A stretch of DNA of 60,526 bases, taken from NCBI GenBank assembly GCA_946554445.1, contig CAMNSD010000027.1, forward strand, positions 1-60,526, written 5' to 3'. Below, piece by piece: positions 17,703 through 25,603 of the stretch. The notes under the pieces are model-generated. The model had not been told where the DNA came from, ran no database searches, and saw only the letters and a program-made list of their open reading frames with translations. Within the stretch, counting starts at the first letter, position 1. Each line of letters begins with the position of its first letter. The translations under genes and the position numbers were made by a program. This DNA is from an uncultured Lachnospiraceae bacterium. Its GTDB lineage: Bacteria; Bacillota; Clostridia; Lachnospirales; Lachnospiraceae.

Positions 17703-17740
17703 CGGCCTTGGAATGATTATAAGATTCCAGGGCCGTTTGT
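17703..17740 (+). terminator. Terminator after purL
   Basis: The arms cggccttggaat (17703-17714) and attccagggccg (17724-17735) pair over 12 bp (one wobble), followed by tttgtt. An A-run on the left could make it bidirectional for the convergent AraC gene. Confidence 0.82.
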
Positions 17741-17835
17741 TCCTTTGTATAAGGGATAAGGCATTGACGTAAGGAAAGGTATATTCCGATTTCCAGTGTG
17801 AGTAGACAGTGGAAGGCCAGATACATAGAAAGCCA

Positions 17836-18714
17836 TCATGTACTGTTGGAACGGTATCTGCTTGGCGTCATGCCATAAAACCTACGGAAAATTTTTCCAA
17901 AGTATGCGCTATCCGAGAAACCACACTGTTGGCAGATATCGGTAATGGTATTATCGGTTTCCAAAAGTAATTTTTTGGATTGGTTCAAACGGTATTCGAT
18001 TAAGTATTCCATAGGACTTTGTCCTATGCCTTTTTTAAAACAGCGGGTGGCTTCCCTTTCGCTGATACCGGCTGTTCTTGCTATCTCAGATAATGTGACT
18101 TTTTCAAAGTAATGTTGATTGATAAATGCTATCATATTGCGCAGGCGGTTCGTTTGCTCTGTTCCTGTAATGATTGGTCTATCAGGATTCTCTTGCAGCT
18201 CCTTAATAAGAAGGCTCCATGTTTCTGATAAAATATTTCGGGTTTGAAATTCCGAATCGGTTTCATTCTGTAATTCCTTTAAGTGAGACAGATTTTCCAG
18301 GATCAGATTGGCTGTTAGGTGTCCCCTGCGGATAACATGTACTTCAATCTGCCGGTTGTTAATGATTGGGTTTAGGTATTTCGTTTCAAAACGGCTTTTG
18401 AAGTGTCCGCCTAAAAAAACCGGATGAAAAATATGATTTATCTCGATTGTTTTTATGCCTGAAGAAGCATTCTGTTTCATGCACATTACGTTGCTGTTGA
18501 CAAAAAATCCATCACCCTGGTGGATCGTGTATTCAGCGCCGACTGTCACTATTTTGCTGATGCCTTCCTGAATATACCCTAATTCTAATTCTTCATGCCA
18601 ATGCCATGGGACAACGAAATTTGTCAGGTCACGTTTATGGAGGCAGTAGGGATACTCTATTGTCATACCTTCAATGATTTCTACTTGATTCCCATCTGTT
18701 ATAAATGACTGCAT
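17836..18714 (-). CDS. AraC-family transcriptional regulator
   Basis: 292 aa. N-terminal cupin-type sensor (VPWHWHEELELGYIQEG, then IHQGDGFFVNSN), C-terminal two-helix-turn-helix AraC domain (VTLSEIARTAGISEREATRCFKKGIGQSPMEYLIEYRLNQSKKLLLETDNTITDICQQCGFSDSAYFGKIFRRFYG split over about residues 195-285). It is transcribed away from the isomerase/dehydrogenase pair across a 154-bp AT-rich divergent region, the usual layout for an activator of the adjacent sugar genes. The inducer, perhaps a pentose or a derived alcohol, is inferred only from those neighbours. Confidence 0.88.
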   Translation of the reverse strand: MQSFITDGNQVEIIEGMTIEYPYCLHKRDLTNFVVPWHWHEELELGYIQEGISKIVTVGAEYTIHQGDGFFVNSNVMCMKQNASSGIKTIEINHIFHPVFLGGHFKSRFETKYLNPIINNRQIEVHVIRRGHLTANLILENLSHLKELQNETDSEFQTRNILSETWSLLIKELQENPDRPIITGTEQTNRLRNMIAFINQHYFEKVTLSEIARTAGISEREATRCFKKGIGQSPMEYLIEYRLNQSKKLLLETDNTITDICQQCGFSDSAYFGKIFRRFYGMTPSRYRSNST

Positions 18715-18868
18715 ACATTCACCCGCTTTGTCTTTATTATTAGTATAATTATAACATATCTGTCTTAATAATTCTATATTATGGCATAAAGATTATATTA
18801 TTACGGACGTGTTATCTATATAATATAATTATTAAAAAACCTATAAAATTTAATAAAGGAGGGTTGAT
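18715..18868. promoter_or_regulatory. Divergent AraC/isomerase promoter region
   Basis: AT-rich 154-bp region with several TATAAT-like hexamers on both strands, for example around 18740-18760 and 18815-18835. No clear direct-repeat AraC site can be set apart from the AT-richness. Confidence 0.35.
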
Positions 18869-19411
18869 ATGAAGAAAGAAACGGTTTTGGAATTGCAGAA
18901 CCAGGCTGCGGAATACTTTAAAAAAGCGGGAATTACCATTACGCCGGAGGAACATAAAAGTATCGAAGTGGCTGATTTTGGGTTAAATGATGTATATGCG
19001 ATTGGACTTGAGAGCATTGTGTATGTGAATACGGAAAGGGTGTGCGCAAAGGAAATGGTTCTTTTGCCAAGGCAGACCTGTCCGGAGCATATGCACCCGC
19101 CGATAGGAAGTTATATTGGAAAGGAAGAAACTTTCCGTTGCAGATATGGGCAGGTGTATCTCTATGTGGAGGGGGAACCTTCTGCAGAAATACAGGCAGT
19201 GATTCCCCCAAATGGCAAAGAATATTTTACTGTATTCCACGAAATTATTCTGTGCGCGGGGGAACAGTACACTCTTTTGCCGGAAACAAAGCACTGGTTT
19301 CAGGCGGGAGATATGGGGGCAGTAATATCGGAATTCAGCACACAATGTTATGATGAAAAAGACATATTTACGGATGTTAGGATTAAAAGAATTCCGGATA
19401 TAACGAATTAA
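18869..19411 (+). CDS. D-lyxose/D-mannose isomerase family protein (cupin)
   Basis: 180-aa cupin resembling D-lyxose ketol-isomerase (YdaE/DUF1498 type), which interconverts D-lyxose and D-xylulose, or mannose and fructose. The metal site is readable: His74 and His76 in CPEHMHPP, Glu87 in GKEETFR and His142 in TKHWFQAG, followed by the typical SEFST segment. Length and motifs fit the family well. The Shine-Dalgarno aaggaggg is very strong. The stop lies 40 bp before the iron alcohol dehydrogenase, so both probably form an operon governed by the divergent AraC regulator. Confidence 0.8.
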   Translation: MKKETVLELQNQAAEYFKKAGITITPEEHKSIEVADFGLNDVYAIGLESIVYVNTERVCAKEMVLLPRQTCPEHMHPPIGSYIGKEETFRCRYGQVYLYVEGEPSAEIQAVIPPNGKEYFTVFHEIILCAGEQYTLLPETKHWFQAGDMGAVISEFSTQCYDEKDIFTDVRIKRIPDITN

Positions 19412-19451
19412 GCAATAAGTACTTGCAGCATGAAAATAGGAGGAAAATTTT

Positions 19452-20639
19452 ATGGCAAACAATTTTGAATTTTATGCACCCACAAAAGTAATTTTTGGAA
19501 AGGGAGCTGAAAATGAAACAGGAAAACAGATAAAAGAATTTGGGGCGGCCAGTGTTTTGATCGTATATGGCGGCGGGAGTGTGAAACGTTCGGGGTTACT
19601 GGAAAAAGTGGAAAATGCGCTCATGAATGAGCAGATTATGTTTTGTGAATTGGGAGGCGTAGTTCCTAATCCCCATTTAGATAAGGTTTATGAGGGAATC
19701 CGTATCGGCAGATCAAAAAACGTTGATTTTCTTCTTGCTGTTGGAGGCGGCAGCGTGATTGATACGGCAAAAGCGATTGCGTATGGGCTGGCAGAACCGG
19801 AGAAAGATGTATGGGAACTGTTTGCTCATACACGCCAAGCAGAGAAGTGCATTCCGGTAGCCAGTGTATTATCCATTGCTGCAGCAGGAAGCGAAACATC
19901 GAAAGGATGCGTAATCACAAATGAAAAGACCGGAGAAAAGCGTGCTTATGATGATAATCTTGCCCGTCCGAAGTTTGCTATTATGAATCCGGAGTATACG
20001 AAATCTCTTCCGGATTACCAAACAGAGTCAGGATGTACGGATATCATGATGCATACGATGGAACGGTATTTTACCAATGGAGGTAACATGGAGATCACAG
20101 ATGCCATTGCAGAAGGGTTACTGCGTACCGTTATGAAAAATGCGGTTATTCTACATCAGAATCCGGGAGATTATGATGCCCGTGCCGAGATTATGTGGGC
20201 GGGGAGCATTGCCCATAATGACCTTACCGGATGTGGAAATGACGGAGGGGATTTTATGACACACAAACTGGAACACGAACTGGGCGGCATGTTTGACGTG
20301 ACACATGGAGCGGGGCTTGCGGCTGTATGGCCAAGCTGGGCGAGATACGTTTGCAGGGGATGTCTGCACCGCTTTGTCCGTTATGCAAGAAATGTTATGG
20401 GTGTTACTCTGGATGGCACAGACGAAGAAGTTGCTGAGGCTGGTATTTGTGCTATGGAGGATTTTTATCACAGCATCGGAATGCCTACGAACCTGAAGGA
20501 ACTTGGAATAAATCCGACGGATGCTCAGATAGAGGATATGGCAAAACGGTGTATGATTGCGTCAGGAGCAGGAACTGGCTCTGCAAAAAAACTGAATCGG
20601 GAGGATGCAATCTGTATTTACCAAAATGCCCGTGGCTAA
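19452..20639 (+). CDS. Iron-containing alcohol dehydrogenase (BDH/YqhD type)
   Basis: 395-aa group III dehydrogenase. The N-terminal nucleotide-binding part starts FEFYAPTKVIFGKGAE; VLIVYGGGSVKRSG and AVGGGSVIDTAKAIAYG are the NAD(P) and phosphate loops, closest to the NADPH-dependent butanol dehydrogenase/YqhD branch. Metal ligands are present: Asp and His in SGCTDIMMHTMERYF, and two His in LEHELGGMFDVTHGAGLAAVWPSW (split over about residues 268-292). It reduces aldehydes to alcohols in the cytosol. The pairing with the sugar isomerase suggests use of a sugar-derived aldehyde, but that is inference. Confidence 0.88.
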   Translation: MANNFEFYAPTKVIFGKGAENETGKQIKEFGAASVLIVYGGGSVKRSGLLEKVENALMNEQIMFCELGGVVPNPHLDKVYEGIRIGRSKNVDFLLAVGGGSVIDTAKAIAYGLAEPEKDVWELFAHTRQAEKCIPVASVLSIAAAGSETSKGCVITNEKTGEKRAYDDNLARPKFAIMNPEYTKSLPDYQTESGCTDIMMHTMERYFTNGGNMEITDAIAEGLLRTVMKNAVILHQNPGDYDARAEIMWAGSIAHNDLTGCGNDGGDFMTHKLEHELGGMFDVTHGAGLAAVWPSWARYVCRGCLHRFVRYARNVMGVTLDGTDEEVAEAGICAMEDFYHSIGMPTNLKELGINPTDAQIEDMAKRCMIASGAGTGSAKKLNREDAICIYQNARG

Positions 20640-20675
20640 AGAGGCTCCGCGTCTTCGTTTTAAAACCATGAATTA

Positions 20676-21296
20676 TTACAGGATTCTTTGGGCGACTATT
20701 TTATTTGAGGCATGCAGGTGTTTGGGCACGCCGGGGTGTTCATCCTCGAAGACATATGACTTAAACTGCAGGATTTCCCAATCGGCATATAATTCTTTTA
20801 TTTCCTGATCTTTTGCGAGGCCGATTGCGAATGGGGCGATGTCTTCTGATGCCGGTACTGTGTCTGTAAAGATCTGCAGGATATGGATGCCGTTTATATT
20901 GGTATGTGCTTTGGCTTTGTTTATAAAAGTTTTCCAATCTGTTTTTGATACGAAATGTAAAGTTCCGAAAGACATTACCATATCATAATTTTTGTCAAAC
21001 TGATAGGTGGTCAGGTCTGCAGTAAATGCATTTAAACGGATGTTGTTTTTCTGACATCGCCGTTGTAGTTTTGTAATGCCGTGTTCCGAGATGTCGAAGG
21101 CATCAACGTTACAATACCCCTGTTTGGCTAAATAAAAGGCATTCTGGCCTTCTCCGCATCCAACATCGACTATGTTCGACTTTCTGTCCAGTAAATGCTC
21201 AAATTCTTTCAGGGTTGCATTTGGTTCAGAAGAGAAGGCGGTAATATTTTCATCCTGATATGCTTCTTCCCAGAAAGGTTTCAGTTCTTTGTCCAT
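20676..21296 (-). CDS. SAM-dependent class I methyltransferase
   Basis: 206 aa when started at 21296, where a ggagg Shine-Dalgarno sits six bases upstream; an ATG at 21356 would add 20 unlikely residues. Motif I (IVDVGCGEGQNAFYLA), the acidic motif II (VDAFDIS) and the post-motif MSFGTLHFV mark a Rossmann methyltransferase resembling TehB/UbiE-type enzymes. The substrate is unknown. It diverges from padR across a 21-bp perfect inverted repeat, so PadR may control it. Confidence 0.8.
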   Translation of the reverse strand: MDKELKPFWEEAYQDENITAFSSEPNATLKEFEHLLDRKSNIVDVGCGEGQNAFYLAKQGYCNVDAFDISEHGITKLQRRCQKNNIRLNAFTADLTTYQFDKNYDMVMSFGTLHFVSKTDWKTFINKAKAHTNINGIHILQIFTDTVPASEDIAPFAIGLAKDQEIKELYADWEILQFKSYVFEDEHPGVPKHLHASNKIVAQRIL

Positions 21297-21433
21297 TTTG
21301 TCCTCCGCATCCAACCTACCGGTCTGATATGCAATAAATTTTATACACAGTATCATATGGAGCTTTTTCTGTCAATATTTTATTTGCTAAAGAATAATCT
21401 GACAAATAACAATGGTTATGGTTCCTGTGCTCT

Positions 21434-21479
21434 TGACCATAGTATAATTTTATAATAATATAAAATTATACTATGGTCA
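21434..21479. promoter_or_regulatory. Perfect 21-bp inverted repeat, likely PadR operator
   Basis: 21434-21454 and 21459-21479 are exact reverse complements around a 4-base ataa centre. The arms begin tgaccatagtataatt, so each strand carries a TATAAT-like hexamer inside the palindrome. It lies between the methyltransferase and padR starts. The symmetry, overlap with -10-like elements and position suggest a shared operator/promoter; binding by the PadR product is inference. It is longer than the usual PadR half-site pattern. Confidence 0.7.
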
Positions 21480-21526
21480 TATTGTTCAAACGAAAAGATA
21501 TTCCGGATAGAAACGGAGGTAAAAGC

Positions 21527-22075
21527 ATGTCCTTAGCGTTTGGGATTTTAGGATTTTTAAATTATAAGCCTATGAGCGGCTACGATCTGGTGAAAGCGTT
21601 TGATTCATCGGTGGAGTTTTTCTGGCACGCCCAGAACAGTCATATTTATCTGGAATTAAAGAAACTGGAGAAGCAGGGATATATCAAAGGTGAGACAGTG
21701 ATTCAAGAAGACCGTCCCAATAAAAAGATTTATTCCATTACAGACAGCGGCAGGGAAGAATTCATGGCCTGGCTTGCGAAGAGCGAGGGGGAGGAAGCGT
21801 TACATTTTAAAAGCGCTTTCCTGATGAAGGTCTTTTTTGGCGGGAACATGCCGCCGGAACAAAGCGCTGAAATGCTAAGGCAGTTTAAGGCAGAGTGCGA
21901 ATCCTATCTCAGGAAAATGGGGTCAATACCGGAAAGCATAGAGAGTTATGGTTCAGGCAAAGAAGCATATCAGACGCTTTACTGGCAGTTTACAGCCGAT
22001 TTTGGCCGCAGACTGATTGAGACCTTTATCGAGTGGGCAGGACAGTGCATTGATAGGTTGGAAGCAATATCGTGA
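21527..22075 (+). CDS. PadR-family transcriptional regulator
   Basis: 182 aa from the ATG at 21527, which has a gaggt-type Shine-Dalgarno; an upstream ATG at 21473 lies inside the inverted repeat and is not a credible start. The winged helix is clear: LGFLNYKPMSGYDLVKAFD, then SHIYLELKKLEKQGYIKGE and the wing NKKIYSITDSGREEF. The C-terminal helical part matches the Vir-act-alpha-C type dimer domain. It probably represses itself and the divergent methyltransferase. The downstream ferredoxin-like gene begins 57 bp later and may be in the same unit. Confidence 0.85.
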   Translation: MSLAFGILGFLNYKPMSGYDLVKAFDSSVEFFWHAQNSHIYLELKKLEKQGYIKGETVIQEDRPNKKIYSITDSGREEFMAWLAKSEGEEALHFKSAFLMKVFFGGNMPPEQSAEMLRQFKAECESYLRKMGSIPESIESYGSGKEAYQTLYWQFTADFGRRLIETFIEWAGQCIDRLEAIS

Positions 22076-22132
22076 AGTAATATCATGAATTGATATGTCT
22101 ATTTATGGCATAGGAAAGGAAGAACGACTGTT

Positions 22133-22972
22133 ATGAAAAAAGCGGAGGGAATCAAAAAGATCATACTGCCGGTTGTATTGTGGCTGATTTTTGAAAGCAT
22201 TGCGGTCACACTCTGGCTCACGAAGCGGAATCCATTCTATTTGTTTAATTTCACTTATATTGGAACCGCCCTGGCGGTTGGGTTGATATTGCTGCAGTTT
22301 CGATACAAACATGCCCGCAGGGTGGCGCAGCTTTTGGTGGGAACTTATATGCTTGTCTATCTGGGACTTATCTGTCAGGAAAATATGCAGATAGAGGGAT
22401 TTTGGTACTATCTGTTCACCGGGGTGTTTGAGGCGGCGACCATCCACTATGCAGTGGCAAAGATATTTGGTCCGTTGGTATTTGGTCGGGGATGGTGTGG
22501 ATACGCCTGTTGGACAGCGATGATTCTTGATCTGCTGCCTTATAAGGCGCCGCAACAGCCTAGAAAGAGATGGGGATTTATCAGATATATCGTTTTTGTG
22601 TTATCGTTTATTTTTGTCAGCGCTCTGTTTCTTGTCCAGGTAAACCATATGGAGAGAATCATGTTCTGGGCATTTTTGATTGGGAACGGTCTGTATTACT
22701 GCACAGGCATAGGATTGGCTTTTGCCCTCAAGGATAATCGTGCTTTTTGCAAATACGTCTGTCCAATCACTGTATTTTTGAAGCCTATGTCCTATTTTTC
22801 CCTGCTTCGCATCAGGTGTGATGAGAGTAAATGCATCTCCTGCGGCAAGTGCAAAAGGGTTTGCCCTATGGATGTGGATATGACGGATAATTCCAGAAAA
22901 CGCAAGAATGGGACGGAATGTATCCTGTGTTTTGAGTGCACGAAAGTCTGCCCGAAAGAGGCGTTAAAATGA
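22133..22972 (+). CDS. Membrane polyferredoxin-like 4Fe-4S protein (YccM/NapH type)
   Basis: 279 aa. About five hydrophobic spans, a cytoplasmic GRGWCGYACW loop and a membrane-proximal FCKYVCPI motif, then two ferredoxin clusters: CISCGKCKRVCP and CILCFECTKVCP at the C-terminus. This architecture is that of NapH/NosR/YccM-like electron carriers moving electrons through or along the membrane. No partner reductase is adjacent, so the redox partner is unknown. Shine-Dalgarno aaggaag precedes the ATG. It follows the PadR gene on the same strand. Confidence 0.8.
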   Translation: MKKAEGIKKIILPVVLWLIFESIAVTLWLTKRNPFYLFNFTYIGTALAVGLILLQFRYKHARRVAQLLVGTYMLVYLGLICQENMQIEGFWYYLFTGVFEAATIHYAVAKIFGPLVFGRGWCGYACWTAMILDLLPYKAPQQPRKRWGFIRYIVFVLSFIFVSALFLVQVNHMERIMFWAFLIGNGLYYCTGIGLAFALKDNRAFCKYVCPITVFLKPMSYFSLLRIRCDESKCISCGKCKRVCPMDVDMTDNSRKRKNGTECILCFECTKVCPKEALK

Positions 22973-23000
22973 AATTCTAAAATAAAATTCTAAAATTCTA

Positions 23001-23029
23001 TTGACAATCCCATAAATGCATTCTATACT
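23001..23029 (+). promoter_or_regulatory. Sigma-A promoter of the cysteine/Fe-S operon
   Basis: TTGACA (23001-23006), 17-bp spacer, TATACT (23024-23029): near consensus. Predicted start near 23036, inside the palindrome that follows, leaving a ~280-nt leader before metY. Confidence 0.85.
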
Positions 23030-23030
23030 A

Positions 23031-23053
23031 ATACCAACCTAATTGGTAGGTAT
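23031..23053. promoter_or_regulatory. Palindromic operator at the transcription start, probably for Rrf2
   Basis: ATACCAACC (23031-23039) and GGTAGGTAT (23045-23053) pair with one mismatch around taatt. It directly follows the -10 box, so a bound protein would block transcription. Rrf2-type regulators (CymR/IscR) bind 20-26-bp dyads of this general shape, and the last gene of this cluster is an Rrf2 protein; linking the two is inference. Confidence 0.7.
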
Positions 23054-23106
23054 TTACAAATCCCACTATATAAGGTTCATTATTTTACAAGGAAGGAAAC
23101 GGACGC

Positions 23107-23178
23107 ATGCAGCATTATTTGGAAAAGCTTGTCAGGGAAAACTTTCGGTTCGGACGAATGTGGCGATGTTGGCGCTAG
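23107..23178 (+). CDS. 23-aa leader ORF upstream of cysteine genes
   Basis: Short ORF preceded by a good Shine-Dalgarno (aaggaagg), starting MQHYLEKLVREN and ending R-M-W-R-C-W-R before TAG. It lies inside the leader between the promoter and metY. The lone Cys codon flanked by rare-type Trp/Arg codons sits right at the end, and a small ggcg/cgcc hairpin (about 23171-23188) overlaps the stop. This would suit a cysteine- or translation-sensing leader peptide, but no terminator/antiterminator pair is obvious before 23317. It is not a protein I recognise. Confidence 0.45.
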   Translation: MQHYLEKLVRENFRFGRMWRCWR

Positions 23179-23316
23179 TATTACGCCTAGAAACCCATAT
23201 ATCATTTGCAACATAATCCATAAGCCAATTATTCTTCCGCAAGTAATCATTTAGACTGATATTTGTGGGGATAGAGATCAAGGCTAAATTGTTGAACATC
23301 GAAAGGAGAAAATATT

Positions 23317-24600
23317 ATGTCTGATTATAGATTTGAAACATTACAACTTCATGTGGGGCAGGAGAACCCGGATCCGGCCAGCGATGCACGCGCTGTTCCT
23401 ATTTATGCAACTACTTCTTATGTGTTTCGGGATTCTGCTCATGCGGCGGCCCGTTTTGGTCTCGCTGATGCCGGTAATATTTACGGCAGGCTGACCAATT
23501 CCACGCAGGATGTCCTGGAGAAACGAGTGGCGGCTTTGGAGGGCGGTGTAGCGGCACTGGCGCTTGCCTCCGGTGCGGCAGCCATTACATATACTTTGGA
23601 AGCTTTGGGGCAAAACGGCGGTCATTTCGTGGCACAGAAGACAATTTATGGCGGCAGTTACAATCTGCTGGCGCACACGCTTCCAGCCTTCGGTATCACG
23701 GCCAGTTTTGTCAATATACATAATTTGGATGAGGTGGAAGCGGCGATTCAGGAGAATACCAGAGCCATCTATATTGAAACCCTTGGCAATCCGAACAGCG
23801 ATATTCCCGATATTGACGCGCTGGCAGAACTGGCACATAAGCATGGACTGCCGCTGGTGGTGGATAATACTTTTGGTACGCCATACCTGATCCGGCCCAT
23901 TGAGCATGGCGCTGATATCGTAGTACATTCCGCTACCAAGTTTTTGGGAGGCCATGGAACAACGCTTGGCGGAGTAATTGTTGATTCCGGGAAATTTGAC
24001 TGGGCAGCTTCCGGCAGATATCCGGCAATTGCAGAACCGAATCCAAGTTATCATGGAGTATCTTTTGTCAAAGCAGTTGGCCCGGCAGCGTTTGTGACTT
24101 ATATCCGTGCGATTTTACTGCGTGACACAGGGGCAACGATCTCTCCCTTTGCGGCTTTTCTGCTTTTGCAGGGCATAGAGACATTGTCCCTGCGCCTGGA
24201 ACGGCATGCGGAAAACACCAAAAAGGTGGTGGAATTTTTGGAAAGCCATCCACAGGTGGAGAAGGTCAATCATCCGTCTCTGGCTGAGCATCCTGACCAT
24301 GCTTTGTATCAGAAATATTTCCCGAATGGCGGGGCGTCCATCTTTACGTTTGAGATTAAGGGTGGCGTGAAAGAAGCCCATAAGTTTATTGACAGTCTCA
24401 AAATCTTCTCATTGCTTGCCAATGTGGCCGATGTAAAGAGCCTGGTGATTCATCCGGCAACAACAACGCACAGCCAGCTGACAGAGGAAGAATTGCAGGA
24501 TCAGGGGATTAAGCCCAATACCATCCGTCTTTCCATCGGGACAGAACATATTGATGATATTATCGCAGACTTGCAAAATGGTTTTGATGCAGTAAAATAA
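23317..24600 (+). CDS. metY: O-acetylhomoserine sulfhydrylase (homocysteine synthase)
   Basis: 427-aa Cys/Met-metabolism PLP enzyme. The N-terminal FETLQLHVGQENPDPAS and length of ~427 point to the O-acetylhomoserine aminocarboxypropyltransferase branch rather than cystathionine synthase/lyase (~380 aa). PLP lysine is Lys208 in SATKFLGGHG. It makes homocysteine from O-acetylhomoserine and sulfide. Shine-Dalgarno aaaggag precedes it. First large gene of an operon with cysK (18 bp later), nifS-type, nifU-type and rrf2 genes, consistent with sulfur assimilation under Rrf2 control. Confidence 0.9.
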   Translation: MSDYRFETLQLHVGQENPDPASDARAVPIYATTSYVFRDSAHAAARFGLADAGNIYGRLTNSTQDVLEKRVAALEGGVAALALASGAAAITYTLEALGQNGGHFVAQKTIYGGSYNLLAHTLPAFGITASFVNIHNLDEVEAAIQENTRAIYIETLGNPNSDIPDIDALAELAHKHGLPLVVDNTFGTPYLIRPIEHGADIVVHSATKFLGGHGTTLGGVIVDSGKFDWAASGRYPAIAEPNPSYHGVSFVKAVGPAAFVTYIRAILLRDTGATISPFAAFLLLQGIETLSLRLERHAENTKKVVEFLESHPQVEKVNHPSLAEHPDHALYQKYFPNGGASIFTFEIKGGVKEAHKFIDSLKIFSLLANVADVKSLVIHPATTTHSQLTEEELQDQGIKPNTIRLSIGTEHIDDIIADLQNGFDAVK

Positions 24601-24618
24601 TTTCTAGGAGGTATTATC

Positions 24619-25551
24619 ATGTCAAATATTTATACATCCGCCGATCAGCTGATCGGCAAAACACCGCTTTTGGAGTTGGCACATATTGAGAAAGCATATG
24701 ATTTAAAAGCAAAAGTTATTGCGAAGCTGGAATACCTTAACCCTGCGGGTTCTGTCAAAGACCGCGTGGCCAAAGAAATGCTTGACGAGGCAGAGAGGAC
24801 CGGCAGGCTCAAACCAGGTTCTGTTATCATTGAACCTACTTCTGGAAATACGGGTATCGGTCTTGCGGCTGTGGCTGCGGCGAGAGGATACCGGATCATC
24901 ATCGTCATGCCTGAAACCATGTCGGTGGAACGCAGGCAGATTATGAAAGCTTACGGTGCCGAATTAGTGCTCAGCGAAGGGGCTAAAGGCATGACGGGCG
25001 CGATTGAGAGAGCAGATGAACTGGCTAAGGAGATTCCGGATAGTTTTATTCCCGGACAGTTCGTCAACCCTGCCAATCCGAAAGCACACAGGGAGAGTAC
25101 AGGTCCTGAAATTTATGAAGACACGGATGGCAAGGTGGATATTTTTGTGGCAGGTGTGGGTACGGGCGGTACTGTGACGGGAGTCGGTGAGTATCTGAAG
25201 GCCAAGAACCCTTCTGTGAAAGTAGTTGCTGTGGAACCGCAATCTTCTGCAGTATTATCTACCGGTGTGGCAGGTTCCCATAAGATTCAGGGAATTGGGG
25301 CAGGTTTTATACCGGAAGTCTTGAATACGGCCATTTATGACGAAATAATTCCGGTTTCTGACGAGGACGCTTTTGAGACGGGCAGGCTGATTGGAAAGAG
25401 TGAAGGGATTCTTGTGGGCATTTCCTCTGGGGCGGCGGCTTTTGCGGCCATAGAACTTGCCAAACGTCCTGAGAATGTAGGAAAGAATATTGTGGTGCTT
25501 TTGCCCGATACGGGTGACAGGTATTTGTCCACACCGTTGTTTGGTGAGTAG
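24619..25551 (+). CDS. cysK: Cysteine synthase A (O-acetylserine sulfhydrylase)
   Basis: 310 aa, typical length. PLP lysine Lys47 in NPAGSVKDR, substrate loop EPTSGNTGIGLA, phosphate-binding GTGGTVTGVG, and the C-terminal GISSGAA and LPDTGDRYLST segments are all canonical. Converts O-acetylserine and sulfide to cysteine, feeding the desulfurase that follows. Strong Shine-Dalgarno taggaggt. No serine acetyltransferase gene is in the window. Confidence 0.95.
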   Translation: MSNIYTSADQLIGKTPLLELAHIEKAYDLKAKVIAKLEYLNPAGSVKDRVAKEMLDEAERTGRLKPGSVIIEPTSGNTGIGLAAVAAARGYRIIIVMPETMSVERRQIMKAYGAELVLSEGAKGMTGAIERADELAKEIPDSFIPGQFVNPANPKAHRESTGPEIYEDTDGKVDIFVAGVGTGGTVTGVGEYLKAKNPSVKVVAVEPQSSAVLSTGVAGSHKIQGIGAGFIPEVLNTAIYDEIIPVSDEDAFETGRLIGKSEGILVGISSGAAAFAAIELAKRPENVGKNIVVLLPDTGDRYLSTPLFGE

Positions 25552-25603
25552 GGCATTTTCCGAACAGGGCTGTGATGTGGAAGAGCAGGATTATGGAGGC
25601 GGG

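Noticed and set aside
25490..25603. Longer desulfurase start inside cysK
   Set aside because: The extension is the cysK 3' end in another frame; the ATG at 25604 has ggagg and the conserved N-terminus.
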